A stretch of DNA of 47,404 nucleotides from Bacteroidota bacterium (GTDB lineage: Bacteria > Bacteroidota > Bacteroidia > Chitinophagales > Saprospiraceae), in NCBI GenBank assembly GCA_029572935.1, contig JAKQHM010000054.1, forward strand, positions 1 through 47,404. Direction: 5' to 3'. This document shows positions 34,024 through 43,378 of the stretch, piece after piece. Position 1 is the stretch's first letter, and every line of letters starts with the position of its first letter. The notes under the pieces are model-generated. The model saw only the letters and a program-made list of their open reading frames with translations, made no database searches and was not told where the DNA came from. Both the position numbers and the translations under genes were made by a program.

Positions 34024-34157
34024 TCCCGAGTTCTAGCAGGAGCGGCAGCGGCAGAACACCGTATGTCGGTTTGTTCAAATTTTTCAGAAATCTTAAGCCA
34101 GTTTAACCAATTGTCTGATCCTCCGGACATTCGATGTATTTTATATATTTTTGCAGG

Positions 34158-35207
34158 ATGCGCAGTCTTTCTTTGATTTTTTTCATGCACTTGCTTCTGA
34201 TGGTCTCCTGCCGAAAAAAGGAGCAAACTCAAGTGCAGCAGGGGCCAGCTGCCAAGAGGCCTGTGAGCTCTCAGGGATGGATCGTCACCAAAGAAGCCAT
34301 AGGCGAGAAACTAATGTTGCCAGGCACTATTGCAGCCTGGGAGCAGACAGAAGTGCATCCTGAAATATCGGGATTGATCAGCCAGGTTCTTTTTTCAGAC
34401 GGTCAGAAGGTCGAGAGAGGACAGTTGCTGGCCAGGCTCAACGATGCTGACCCGCAGGCCAGACTGGCCAAACTGAAGGTGCAAAAAGAGATTGCACAGC
34501 AAACCGAGAAGAGACAGAAAGAACTACTCAGCTCAAGAGCGGTTGGGCAGGCAGAATACGATCAGGCACTGCTTCAATTGCGCAGCATCGAGGCAGATAT
34601 GGAAATCCTGAAAGCCGAGATAGACAAGCATCAGATCAAAGCTCCCTTTACGGGTACACTGGGCATCCGTCAGATCAGTCCGGGAGCATTTGTTACACCT
34701 TCGAGTGTGCTGGTCAGTCTGGGCGATCTGAGTAAAACGCGTATCCGCTTTTCGGTACCTGAGCGATATATCCCCATGATCCGCAACGGACAGCTGGTGA
34801 CCTTCAGAATATCCTCATCGGACGAATTGTTTCATGCCAAAATAGTATCGCGCGAATCATCCCTGGATCCTAACACCCGTTCCCTGGTTTTTCTAGGTGA
34901 AGTGCAGGAAAGATCAGCTAAGCTGGTTCATGGACTTTTTGCAGAAGTGATCATTCAGCTCGATAAATCCAGCAGCGGATTTATGGTACCCAGTCAGGCC
35001 ATCATACCCCAGGCACGCGACAAAAAGCTGGTGGTCCTCAAGGATGGACAGGCTCAGTTTCGTTCGGTGCAGCTTGGGGTGCGCGATTCCGCACGCGTAG
35101 AGATCCTCAGCGGAGTGGAGGAAGGCGATACCATCCTGACCACAGGGCTCATGGGCATCAAACCGGGTAGCACCGTGCAGGTCCAAAACATCCTGAACAG
35201 CCGATGA
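34158..35207 (+). CDS. RND efflux periplasmic adaptor lipoprotein (AcrA/MexE-like)
   Basis: 349 residues from ATG 34158, which gives the lipoprotein signal 'MRSLSLIFFMHLLLMVSC'. Lipoyl-half motif 'VHPEISGLISQVLFSDGQKV', alpha hairpin (about 100-160, 'ELLSSRAVGQAEYDQALLQL'), second lipoyl half 'IKAPFTGTLGIRQISPGAFV', then beta-barrel and membrane-proximal domains. It joins the inner-membrane pump to the outer-membrane channel. Its stop overlaps the pump's start by 4 nt (ATGA). A TATTTTTG box at 34146-34153 sits almost on the start codon. Confidence 0.9.
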   Translation: MRSLSLIFFMHLLLMVSCRKKEQTQVQQGPAAKRPVSSQGWIVTKEAIGEKLMLPGTIAAWEQTEVHPEISGLISQVLFSDGQKVERGQLLARLNDADPQARLAKLKVQKEIAQQTEKRQKELLSSRAVGQAEYDQALLQLRSIEADMEILKAEIDKHQIKAPFTGTLGIRQISPGAFVTPSSVLVSLGDLSKTRIRFSVPERYIPMIRNGQLVTFRISSSDELFHAKIVSRESSLDPNTRSLVFLGEVQERSAKLVHGLFAEVIIQLDKSSSGFMVPSQAIIPQARDKKLVVLKDGQAQFRSVQLGVRDSARVEILSGVEEGDTILTTGLMGIKPGSTVQVQNILNSR

Positions 35208-38200
35208 ATATTTCTCAACTCAGTCTCAGCAGGCCTGTCCTGGCCGTGGTGCTCAACCTGGTCATCATCCTGTTTGGTTACCTGGGTTTCCGCAATTTGG
35301 GCGTTCGGGATTTTCCAGCCATTGACCCTCCCAATATCAATGTACGAACTTCTTACCCGGGTGCCAATTCCGATATCATCGAATCTCAGATCACGGAACC
35401 CCTTGAAAAGGCCATCAACGGAATAGCAGGCATCAAGAACATCACCTCTCTGAGTTCACAGGGCAATTCCAATATTACCGTTGAATTCGATCTGAGTGTC
35501 AATCTGGAGGAAGCTGCAAACGACGTCCGCGATAAGGTCTCTCAGGCCATCAGAAACCTGCCCAATGATCTGGATGCTCCTCCCACCGTAAGCAAGGCAG
35601 ATGCCAGCGGAGATCCGATACTCTCCATGACCGTCAAAAGCGAAAGCAAGAATCCGCTGGAACTCACTGAGTTTGCCTACGACAATCTGGTGGAACGCCT
35701 GCAGACCATACCAGGGGTGAGCTCCATCACGATCTGGGGAGAAAAAAAATATTCCATGAGGATCTGGATGGATCCTGCCAAACTGAATGCCTACCGGCTT
35801 ACCCCACAGGATGTGCAGAATGCATTGCTTCGCGAGAGTGTGGAATTACCATCCGGAAAGATTACCGGGAACAGCACGGAATTATCCATCCGCACATTTG
35901 GGCAGCTGCAGGATGAAGCAGATTTCAACAACCTGGTCGTGTCCTCCACCGGATCTTCTGTGATCCGATTGAAAGATATAGGCGAAGCAGTACTGGGACC
36001 AGAAAACGAAGAAACCATTCTCAAGGAAAGCGGTGTGCCCATGATTGCCCTGGCCCTTGTTCCGCAGCCCGGTACAAGCTATGTGGCCATTGCCGAGGAG
36101 TTCAACAGGAGACTGGAACAGATCAAACAGACCCTTCCTCCGGAATTTGAAATCAATGTAGGACTGGATCAGGCCCAATACATCAAGAAATCCATAATGG
36201 AAGTAGAGGAAACGCTGATCATCGCCATCCTGCTCGTCATTCTGATCGTTTTCCTTTTCTTCAGAGACTGGATCATTGCACTCAGGCCCCTGATCGATAT
36301 CCCTGTGTCGCTGATCGGAGCGTTTTTTATCATGTATCTGGCCGGCTTTTCCATCAATATCCTGACCCTCCTTGCCATCGTACTGGCTACGGGATTGGTA
36401 GTAGACGATGGAATTGTCGTGACCGAAAATATTTACAAGAAAATCGAGGCCGGCATGTCCAAAATGACGGCTGCCCGACTGGGCTCATCAGAAATATATT
36501 TTGCGGTCATTGCCACTTCCATTACGCTGGCAGTGGTCTTTATTCCGGTGATCTTTCTGGAAGGATTTGTGGGACGCCTGTTCCGTGAATTTGGAGTGGT
36601 GGTGGCCGGAGCCGTGTTGATCTCTGCCTTTGTCAGTCTCAGCCTGACGCCCGTTCTGACCGTTTATGTTTCCCGAAAAACTGAAAAACCCGGTTGGTTC
36701 TATCTCAAGACCGAACCTTTTTTCCGCTCCATGGAAAGGGGTTATGAACTCCTGCTCAGCGCTTTTTTGCGTTTTCGATGGCTTGCCTTAATTGTGTTGG
36801 CACTTTGTCTGTGGGGTGCATATTCTTTATTTAATTCCTTGCCCACTGAACTTGCCCCCATGGAAGACCGGAGTCAGTTCAGACTCAGCCTGACCGCACC
36901 GGAAGGAACCTCCTATGACAGGATGGATCAATTCGTCAATGAGGTCACCCAAATGGTACTCGATTCTGTGCCGGAGAAAAAAGTGGTACTTTCTGTGACC
37001 TCACCCGGTTTCATCGGAAGCGGCGCGGCCAACACCGGTTTTGTGCGGGTTGTACTGACCGATCCGGACCAGCGCAAGGCCAGTCAGGAGCAGGTAGTTC
37101 AGCGCATTTCGAAAGCATTGCCCCGATACAGTGAGGGACGTGTTTTTCCCATACAGGAGCAAACCATATCCGTCAACCGGCGAGGCGGTCTCCCTGTACA
37201 ATTTGTGATCCAGAACAGCGATCTGCAAAAGATAAAAGAAGTGCTTCCCAAAATTCTGGAAGAAGCATCAAAGAGCAAAGTGCTGGTGAATGTCGATTCC
37301 GACCTCAAGTTCAACAAGCCCGAACTGAGCGTGGAGATTGATCGTGCGCGTGCGGCCGATCTCGGTGTCAGCGTTCAGGACATTGCGCAGGTATTGCAGA
37401 TGTCCTACAGCAACCGCCGTATGGGTTATTTTACCAAAAACGGAAGACAGTATCAGGTCCTGGGACAAATGGACCGGAATTTCAGGGATGACCCCTCTGA
37501 CATCCGCCTCTTGTACGTCAGAAATAAAAATGGACAGGTCATTCCTCTGGATCAGTTGATTCGCACAGAAGAGGTCAGCACCACCCCTTCCATTTATCAT
37601 TTCAACCGTTATAAATCGGCTACCATATCCGCCGGACTTGCCCCGGGTTTTACCCTGGGCGATGGCATCAAGGAGATGGAAGAGATCGCCGGTCGCGTGC
37701 TCGATCCCGGCTTTTCCACTGCCCTCAGCGGACCTTCCCGCGATTTTGCAGAAAGTACGGGAAGCATCGGTTTTGCCTTTGTGCTCGCTTTGGTACTGAT
37801 CTTCCTGGTTCTGGCGGCCCAGTTTGAAAGCTTCATCGATCCCTTTATCATCATGATGACCGTGCCGCTGGCTATTTTCGGAGCTTTGGCTTCACTTTGG
37901 CTGTTTGGACACACGATCAATATTTTTTCGCAAATCGGTATGATCATGCTGATCGGTCTGGTGACGAAAAACGGAATTCTGATCGTCGATTTTGCCAACC
38001 AAAAACGCGAAAAAGGCATGCCCCGGCTTCAGGCAGTACTGGAAGGTGCCAAAGAGAGGTTAAGGCCCATCCTGATGACCACACTGGCCATGGCACTGGG
38101 TGCATCGCCTCTGGCATTCTCGCTGGGTGCTGCGTCCACCAGCCGCGTACCCCTGGGAGTCGTGATCATGGGAGGATTGCTGTTTTCCCTTTTACTGACC

Positions 38201-38269
38201 TTGTTTGTCATACCGGCCATCTACACTTTTCTGTCTTACAAAAAACCCAGGACCGATGAAGTGGCTTAA
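35204..38269 (+). CDS. RND efflux pump, inner-membrane transporter (HAE1/AcrB-like)
   Basis: 1021 residues, standard length. Twelve membrane helices with two large periplasmic loops. The proton-relay motifs are present: 'ATGLVVDDGIVVTENIYKKI' in TM4 (the Asp-Asp pair near residue 400) and 'LIGLVTKNGILIVDFANQKR' in TM10 (the Lys). 'RDFPAIDPPNINVRTSYPGA' near the N-terminus is typical of the family. It exports hydrophobic drugs, detergents or cell waste, driven by the proton gradient. Middle gene of the operon. Confidence 0.95.
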   Translation: MNISQLSLSRPVLAVVLNLVIILFGYLGFRNLGVRDFPAIDPPNINVRTSYPGANSDIIESQITEPLEKAINGIAGIKNITSLSSQGNSNITVEFDLSVNLEEAANDVRDKVSQAIRNLPNDLDAPPTVSKADASGDPILSMTVKSESKNPLELTEFAYDNLVERLQTIPGVSSITIWGEKKYSMRIWMDPAKLNAYRLTPQDVQNALLRESVELPSGKITGNSTELSIRTFGQLQDEADFNNLVVSSTGSSVIRLKDIGEAVLGPENEETILKESGVPMIALALVPQPGTSYVAIAEEFNRRLEQIKQTLPPEFEINVGLDQAQYIKKSIMEVEETLIIAILLVILIVFLFFRDWIIALRPLIDIPVSLIGAFFIMYLAGFSINILTLLAIVLATGLVVDDGIVVTENIYKKIEAGMSKMTAARLGSSEIYFAVIATSITLAVVFIPVIFLEGFVGRLFREFGVVVAGAVLISAFVSLSLTPVLTVYVSRKTEKPGWFYLKTEPFFRSMERGYELLLSAFLRFRWLALIVLALCLWGAYSLFNSLPTELAPMEDRSQFRLSLTAPEGTSYDRMDQFVNEVTQMVLDSVPEKKVVLSVTSPGFIGSGAANTGFVRVVLTDPDQRKASQEQVVQRISKALPRYSEGRVFPIQEQTISVNRRGGLPVQFVIQNSDLQKIKEVLPKILEEASKSKVLVNVDSDLKFNKPELSVEIDRARAADLGVSVQDIAQVLQMSYSNRRMGYFTKNGRQYQVLGQMDRNFRDDPSDIRLLYVRNKNGQVIPLDQLIRTEEVSTTPSIYHFNRYKSATISAGLAPGFTLGDGIKEMEEIAGRVLDPGFSTALSGPSRDFAESTGSIGFAFVLALVLIFLVLAAQFESFIDPFIIMMTVPLAIFGALASLWLFGHTINIFSQIGMIMLIGLVTKNGILIVDFANQKREKGMPRLQAVLEGAKERLRPILMTTLAMALGASPLAFSLGAASTSRVPLGVVIMGGLLFSLLLTLFVIPAIYTFLSYKKPRTDEVA

Positions 38270-39557
38270 TCTTGCCCTGCTTTTAATCTTCTCCCTGATC
38301 CTGTCTGCACAGAATCTAAAACTGTCAGATGCCATCCGCACCGCGCTGGAACGGCAACACGGAATTCTCATAGCCGAAAAAGACAGGGAGATTGCAGAAA
38401 ACCGCAACAAATGGGGTGAAACCGGCATCGTACCCCAGGTCAGTCTGAACCTGAATCCAAGCCTTTCCAGCAATTCCCTGGACCAGAGGCTGGTCAATGG
38501 CACGGAGATCAGACGGGACAATGCCCGTTCTGAGCAATACAATGGTAACATGCAGCTAAACTGGGATTTCTTTCAGGGCATGAGGATGTTCATTGCCAAA
38601 GACCGCCTGGAGCTGCTCGAAGAAAGGGCTATCCGGAATCTCGAACTCGAAAGCCTGAACCTCAGCTACCAGGTGGCACTATCGTATTACTCCATCGTCA
38701 GGGTGATGAATCTGATCAAACTGGCCAGGGCTCAGATGGAACTGGCCGAAGACCGCGTCAAACTGGAGCAAATCCGGTTTGACCAGGGATTGAAAGGCAA
38801 AGCCGATCTGCTGGCTGCGCAAATCGATCTTCAGGAGATCGGAATCCTGCTCCGTACCCGTGAAAATGAGTTGGATCTGGCCTACCAAAACCTCATGCAG
38901 TGGATGCTGGAGCCGGCAGACCGCAAACCCGTCCTGACCGATACCCTGGTCCCGGAACTGGACATGGACAAGCCCCTGGTTCAGCCGGACCTTTCTGCTC
39001 ATCCTCAGCTGAAGCTCTACGATATAGACCGGAGGGTACTGGAGTACAGCCGCAAGGAGACTCTGGCGGAGCGATGGCCAGCACTGGGTTTACTGGGAGC
39101 CTATAATTTCAACCGGACAGAAAATCAGGCCGGATTCAGCCTGTATTCACAGAATTACGGCCCCCTGGCTCAGTTGCAATTCAGCATGCCAATTTTTGAT
39201 GGAGGACGCATCAGCAGGAATTCAAAAGAAATCAAACTACAAATCGAACGCAATGAAATACTCCGGGATCAATGGATGAGTGGTACGGGCTACCAGCTTG
39301 CTCAGACCCGCAGCAATGAGGAGTTTCACCGGTCCCGGTATGTGCTGGAATCACAGAAGCTGAGCCTTGCGGAGGAAAACCTCAATCTCACCCGCGAAAA
39401 GCATGAACGAAATGCTGTGACCAGTCTGGAGTTGCGACAGGCGCAGTTTGACCTGATCGCTGCGGCCACCAACAAGCAGGATGCCTGGTACCAGTGGATG
39501 GTCTCCAGACTCACCCTGAAGGCGCTGGTGGGCGATCTTGGATTTTTGATGAAGTGA
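38256..39557 (+). CDS. TolC-family outer-membrane efflux channel
   Basis: 433 residues from ATG 38256, which overlaps the pump gene by 14 nt and gives the signal 'MKWLNLALLLIFSLILSAQ'. Long amphipathic helices ('RVKLEQIRFDQGLKGKADLL', 'LTREKHERNAVTSLELRQAQ') and short strands make the two TolC repeats. It completes the tripartite pump. The start fits the family N-terminus 'LKLSDAIRTALERQ'. Confidence 0.92.
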   Translation: MKWLNLALLLIFSLILSAQNLKLSDAIRTALERQHGILIAEKDREIAENRNKWGETGIVPQVSLNLNPSLSSNSLDQRLVNGTEIRRDNARSEQYNGNMQLNWDFFQGMRMFIAKDRLELLEERAIRNLELESLNLSYQVALSYYSIVRVMNLIKLARAQMELAEDRVKLEQIRFDQGLKGKADLLAAQIDLQEIGILLRTRENELDLAYQNLMQWMLEPADRKPVLTDTLVPELDMDKPLVQPDLSAHPQLKLYDIDRRVLEYSRKETLAERWPALGLLGAYNFNRTENQAGFSLYSQNYGPLAQLQFSMPIFDGGRISRNSKEIKLQIERNEILRDQWMSGTGYQLAQTRSNEEFHRSRYVLESQKLSLAEENLNLTREKHERNAVTSLELRQAQFDLIAAATNKQDAWYQWMVSRLTLKALVGDLGFLMK

Positions 39558-39601
39558 ATGAAATTCGTACGACATCCTGACATATGCCAAAGGGGCTTTT
39601 C

Positions 39602-39643
39602 TTCTATTTGTATAGACTTTTGTAATTCCGATTGCAAATAGAA
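39602..39643. terminator. Inverted repeat between convergent genes
   Basis: TTCTATTTG (39602-39610) is complementary to CAAATAGAA (39635-39643), nine pairs around a 24-nt loop, between the ends of the TolC and methyltransferase genes. Possible bidirectional terminator; no T-run on the plus side. Confidence 0.35.
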
Positions 39644-39647
39644 CAGA

Positions 39648-40433
39648 TCAATCCCTCCCCGCCACGCAATAAATGGCCGTAGTATAGTAATCACAAAGCC
39701 ACGGAATTTTCATCCCTGCCGGCAAAACCCTTGGCTTCAGCCCAAATTTGGTTTCGTAATTGGGATTGATCAGATAGTAGGTTTCCTTTTTTATTTTCCA
39801 GCCCGCACCTGCCAGGCAGCGGTGGAATCTGTCAATGCTGATCCCGGTTTCCTTGACCTCGAGCAGGGCAGCGATGAGCTCGTCGCTTTCGCCAAAGGCC
39901 TTCAGGAGCCCCGTATAAAGATTGTTGGGCAAGAGGTGGTACCACGGCAGTCTGGACAGGAATTTACTTCTGCAGACCTGCTGGTGGCCTCCGAAGGGCA
40001 TCCTCCAGGGAGGAAATCCAAAAAAAATCACTCCATGGGGAGCCATGAAGGAACGTATGTAGTGCATAAAGCGCTCCTGATCCGGAATGTGTTCGATCAC
40101 ATCCCTCAGGAAGATCACATCAAAGGCCGGAAGAGTGGCTGGATGCACCTGGTAAATATCCTGATCGATCAGGGTCAGCTTGGCTTCGTTGGGATGTCCG
40201 GCAAAATATTTCCGGGCCAGGGCGATCTGGTCTTTCATGATATCGATGCCCACCACCTTGCAGCCCAGATCCAGAAAAGGAGTCAGATTGCCTCCTTCTC
40301 CACAGCCTACTTCCAGAATGGTGCTGTGCGATCCGATCTCCAATTGCGCCTGGATGTATGGGATCACATATTTCCTGGTGGTCAGGCCTTGTTCCTGAAA
40401 ATACAAAGTCCTGTCTGCGTGTCTTTCCTGCAT
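39648..40433 (-). CDS. Class I SAM-dependent methyltransferase
   Basis: 261 residues from ATG 40433, chosen because upstream codons cross the terminator at 40518-40540 and lack family features. Motif I 'STILEVGCGEGGNLTPFLDL' (39-50 core), motif II acidic 'CKVVGIDIMKD', and post-I 'FDVIFLRDVIEHIPDQERFM'. These are typical of Ubi/Coq-like methyltransferases (Methyltransf_11/23). The later 'GVIFFGFPPWRMPFGGHQQV' is also seen in proteins methylating lipids or small molecules. The substrate is unknown. Confidence 0.82.
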   Translation of the reverse strand: MQERHADRTLYFQEQGLTTRKYVIPYIQAQLEIGSHSTILEVGCGEGGNLTPFLDLGCKVVGIDIMKDQIALARKYFAGHPNEAKLTLIDQDIYQVHPATLPAFDVIFLRDVIEHIPDQERFMHYIRSFMAPHGVIFFGFPPWRMPFGGHQQVCRSKFLSRLPWYHLLPNNLYTGLLKAFGESDELIAALLEVKETGISIDRFHRCLAGAGWKIKKETYYLINPNYETKFGLKPRVLPAGMKIPWLCDYYTTAIYCVAGRD

Positions 40434-40511
40434 GGTCCTGTGTGGTATCTGATTGGATGAGTTCCAAAGGTAGAAAGTTATCCTGTCTTTGAGTGAAGCC
40501 CGGTTTGGGGC

Positions 40512-40540
40512 AAAAAAAAAGGCCTCACGGAGAGGCCTTT
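40512..40540 (-). terminator. Intrinsic terminator of the small lipoprotein gene
   Basis: AAAGGCCTC (40518-40526) pairs with GAGGCCTTT (40532-40540) around ACGGA; on the minus strand a run of T (plus-strand A-run 40512-40520) follows. It lies 26 bp after the stop at 40567. Confidence 0.85.
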
Positions 40541-40566
40541 CAATTTTTATCCTTTGGAAGCGAAAA

Positions 40567-41091
40567 TTACTTCGCCATGGATTTTTCTTTGTACATGTTG
40601 TACATGGACATAGCAGCTTCTTTTGCAGCAGCAGCAGCAGTTTTCCAACCATCTACAGAAGTAGTGGCAGCTTTTACTGCATCAGTCAGTTCAGTAACTT
40701 TGGCCATTACGTCTCCTTCGAGTTTGCCGTCTTTCAGACCAGCGCTCAGAGCGTCTACATCAGCAGTCATAGCAGTCCACTTTTCAGTGAAGCCGGTGAT
40801 TTCTCCAGCCACAGTGCCGAGGCCTTGTACCTGAGCCATGTAACCGTTTTTCAGGCTGTCCAGCATTGCAGTTGCATCAGCGGACATTTTGCTGCCTGCA
40901 GGCACAGTCATGCTGTCCTGGAGTGAAGTCAGGTCGCTGATCAGGGTATTTACTTCAGTAGCAGCATCAGTCACCATGGTACCGGTTTTAGCCCAGTCAG
41001 CTGCGAGGGTTTCGATCGGAGCACGGAACTGATCTACATTTTTGCAAGCGAATACGAAAAGAACGAATGTGGAAAGAATAACTAAGTTTTT
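40567..41091 (-). CDS. Small Ala/Thr-rich helical lipoprotein, unknown function
   Basis: 174 residues from ATG 41091. Lipoprotein signal 'MKNLVILSTFVLFVFAC' (Cys17). The rest is a regular helix, rich in Ala, Thr, Asp and Lys with few aromatics ('AADWAKTGTMVTDAATEVNT', 'VTELTDAVKAATTSVDGWKT'), like a periplasmic three-helix bundle. A -7 box about 30 nt upstream and a strong terminator after it make it a single-gene unit, so it may be well expressed. Nothing named is recognised. Confidence 0.7.
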   Translation of the reverse strand, partial: KNLVILSTFVLFVFACKNVDQFRAPIETLAADWAKTGTMVTDAATEVNTLISDLTSLQDSMTVPAGSKMSADATAMLDSLKNGYMAQVQGLGTVAGEITGFTEKWTAMTADVDALSAGLKDGKLEGDVMAKVTELTDAVKAATTSVDGWKTAAAAAKEAAMSMYNMYKEKSMAK

Positions 41092-41118
41092 CATTTTTAT
41101 TGTTTTACAAATTTTACG

Positions 41119-41126
41119 CAAAGGTA
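41119..41126 (-). promoter_or_regulatory. -7 box of the small lipoprotein gene
   Basis: TACCTTTG on the minus strand, a full TAnnTTTG match, 27 nt before the ATG at 41091. A CCTGC/GCAGG inverted repeat (about 41141-41157) lies upstream. Confidence 0.5.
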
Positions 41127-41241
41127 GATCGACAAAATATCCTGCATGTTAAGCAGGATTAATCTTTAGTCAATGCTTCGTTAATCTTGCAGCGGCATGA
41201 CTATTAATTATATAATTAATTGATAAATAATTAAATACGAA

Positions 41242-41265
41242 ATATCATATTATTTAATATGATAT
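41242..41265. repeat. AT-rich perfect palindrome
   Basis: ATATCATATTA (41242-41252) and TAATATGATAT (41255-41265) are exact complements with a 2-nt centre. The 207-bp gap around it is otherwise AT-rich and holds no gene; it lies just after the thrS stop. Confidence 0.5.
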
Positions 41266-41298
41266 ATTGTTTCCCAATAAAATTTGGCGTTAAAGGAC

Positions 41299-43221
41299 CT
41301 AGATCTGGGACTGGATCAGTTGCACAAAATCCGGAATAGTCATGCTGCCCTGATCGCCTTCTCCCTGTCTGCGCACGGATAATTGGCCACTTTCTGCCTC
41401 CTTTTCTCCCAGAATAAGCATGTAGGGGATTTTTCGAAGCTCGTTGTCGCGGATCTTCTTTCCAATGGACTCGGTGCGGTCATCGATAAAGCCTCTGAGA
41501 CCCGCCTGCTGTAAGGTTTGCAAAACTGTTTCTGCAAGGCTTTGGAACCGGTCGCTGACAGTGAGGATCGCAAACTGGTCCGGTGTCAGCCAAAGGGGAA
41601 ATTTACCGGCACAGTGTTCGGTCAGTACCCCGATAAACCGCTCCATCGATCCAAAGGGAGCCCTATGGATCATCACGGGTCTGTGTTTGCTGTTGTCTGC
41701 ACCGATGTACTCCAGTTGAAAGCGTTCGGGCAGATTATAATCCACCTGGATGGTGCCCAGTTGCCAGCTTCTGCCCAGGGCATCCTTGACCATAAAGTCG
41801 AGTTTGGGGCCATAGAAAGCGGCTTCGCCCAATTCAGTGGTGGTGGGGAGGCCTACCTCCTTTGTAGCATCGATGATGGCCTGTTCTGCCTTGGCCCAGT
41901 TTTCGTCGGACCCCAGGTATTTGGATTTGTTTTCCGGATCCCGGAGGCTGATCTGAGCCGTGAAGGTCTCGAAGCCCAGTTTGCGGATGACCATCATGGT
42001 CAGGTCGAGTACGTTGAGGAATTCGTCTTTGACCTGATCCGGAGTGCAGAAGATGTGGGCATCGTCCTGGGTGAAGGATCTGACCCGGGTGAGTCCGTGT
42101 AATTCACCGCTCTGTTCATAACGGTATACTGTGCCAAACTCAGCTATTCTCAGAGGAAGATCGCGGTAGGATCTGGGCTTGTGACCGAAAATCTCGCAGT
42201 GGTGGGGACAGTTCATGGGTTTGAGCATGAACTCCTCTCCCTCTCTGGGCGTATGGATCGGTTGAAAAGAATCCTGACCGTATTTTTCCCAGTGACCGCT
42301 GGTCTCGTAAAGTGCCTTGTGGCCTATGTGTGGCGTGATCACCGGAGTATAGCCCCTCTTGATCTGTTCGGCTTTGAGGAAGTCTTCCAGTCTTTGTCTG
42401 AGGGCGGTACCTTTTGGCAACCAGATGGGCAGACCGGAACCTACCTTTTCCGAGAACATGAACAACTCGAGTTCCTGTCCCAGTTTGCGGTGGTCTCTTT
42501 TTTTGGCTTCTTCCAGCAGGTGAAGGTATTCTTCGAGTTCTTTTTGTTTGGGGAAAGTGATCCCGTAAATCCGGGTGAGCTGGGGACGGGTTTCATCGCC
42601 ACGCCAGTAAGCACCGGCTATGTTGAGCAATTTGACGGCTTTGATGTGGCCGGTGTTGGGTATATGTGGTCCTTTGCAGAGATCGGTAAATTCTCCCTGA
42701 GTATAAAAAGTGATGTCTCCGTCTTTCAGGTCCTGGAGCAATTCAATTTTGTAGGGGTCGTTCTTTTCCGTGAAATAGCGGATGGCTTCATCCTTGGATA
42801 TTTCCTGTCTGCGGTATTCGGAATTTTTTTTGGCCAGCTCGATCATCTTGGTTTCGATCTGAACCAGATCCTGTGCCGTCAGGGTGTGATCACCCGGATC
42901 GATGTCGTAGTAAAATCCATTTTCGATGGCTGGTCCGATTCCAAAACGCGTGCCCGGATACAAAGCCTCCAGGGCCTCTGCCATCAGATGGGCTGAGGAA
43001 TGCCAATAGGTCGCTTTTCCTTCTTTGTCATTCCAGGTCAGGAGCTGCAGGGTGGAATCGGTGGTGATGGGCCTTTGGGCGTCGATCACTTCGCCATTGA
43101 CTTTGGCAGAAAGGACATTGCGGGCGAGGCCTTCGCTGATTGATTTGGCTACCTCCATAGCGGTAACACCATGGGGATATTCCTGTACACGTCCATCGGG
43201 GAAAGTAATCCGGATCATCAT
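41299..43221 (-). CDS. thrS: Threonyl-tRNA synthetase
   Basis: 640 residues from ATG 43221 (the longer frame adds 'MPVNNSLP', not family-like). TGS domain 1-60 ('[20 protein letters not shown]'), editing domain with '[20 protein letters not shown]' (HxxxH), class II core with '[20 protein letters not shown]', '[15 protein letters not shown]' and '[17 protein letters not shown]', motif 3 '[20 protein letters not shown]', and the anticodon-binding domain. Full length. It charges tRNA-Thr with threonine. infC/rpmI are not adjacent in this window. I see no T-box. Confidence 0.98.
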   Translation of the reverse strand: MMIRITFPDGRVQEYPHGVTAMEVAKSISEGLARNVLSAKVNGEVIDAQRPITTDSTLQLLTWNDKEGKATYWHSSAHLMAEALEALYPGTRFGIGPAIENGFYYDIDPGDHTLTAQDLVQIETKMIELAKKNSEYRRQEISKDEAIRYFTEKNDPYKIELLQDLKDGDITFYTQGEFTDLCKGPHIPNTGHIKAVKLLNIAGAYWRGDETRPQLTRIYGITFPKQKELEEYLHLLEEAKKRDHRKLGQELELFMFSEKVGSGLPIWLPKGTALRQRLEDFLKAEQIKRGYTPVITPHIGHKALYETSGHWEKYGQDSFQPIHTPREGEEFMLKPMNCPHHCEIFGHKPRSYRDLPLRIAEFGTVYRYEQSGELHGLTRVRSFTQDDAHIFCTPDQVKDEFLNVLDLTMMVIRKLGFETFTAQISLRDPENKSKYLGSDENWAKAEQAIIDATKEVGLPTTTELGEAAFYGPKLDFMVKDALGRSWQLGTIQVDYNLPERFQLEYIGADNSKHRPVMIHRAPFGSMERFIGVLTEHCAGKFPLWLTPDQFAILTVSDRFQSLAETVLQTLQQAGLRGFIDDRTESIGKKIRDNELRKIPYMLILGEKEAESGQLSVRRQGEGDQGSMTIPDFVQLIQSQI

Positions 43222-43378
43222 CGGTAAAGAGTTATTTACTGGCAAAGTTAAGATTTTCCATTGCCTCAGTAGCTTAACGAGGCGTTAATGGGCGGGGCGA
43301 AATGAAGGCTTGGGCCTGGGTTGCACGGTAAAGTGAACCGGCATCAGGTCCCCCAGAACAGAACCACGGGCTGTTCTA

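Noticed and set aside
40434-40652. N-terminal extension of the SAM methyltransferase
   Set aside because: It crosses the terminator of the neighbouring gene and reads as Cys/Lys-rich nonsense.
42181-42996. Long plus-strand frame antisense to thrS
   Set aside because: It is a shadow of a well-conserved gene with no domain of its own.
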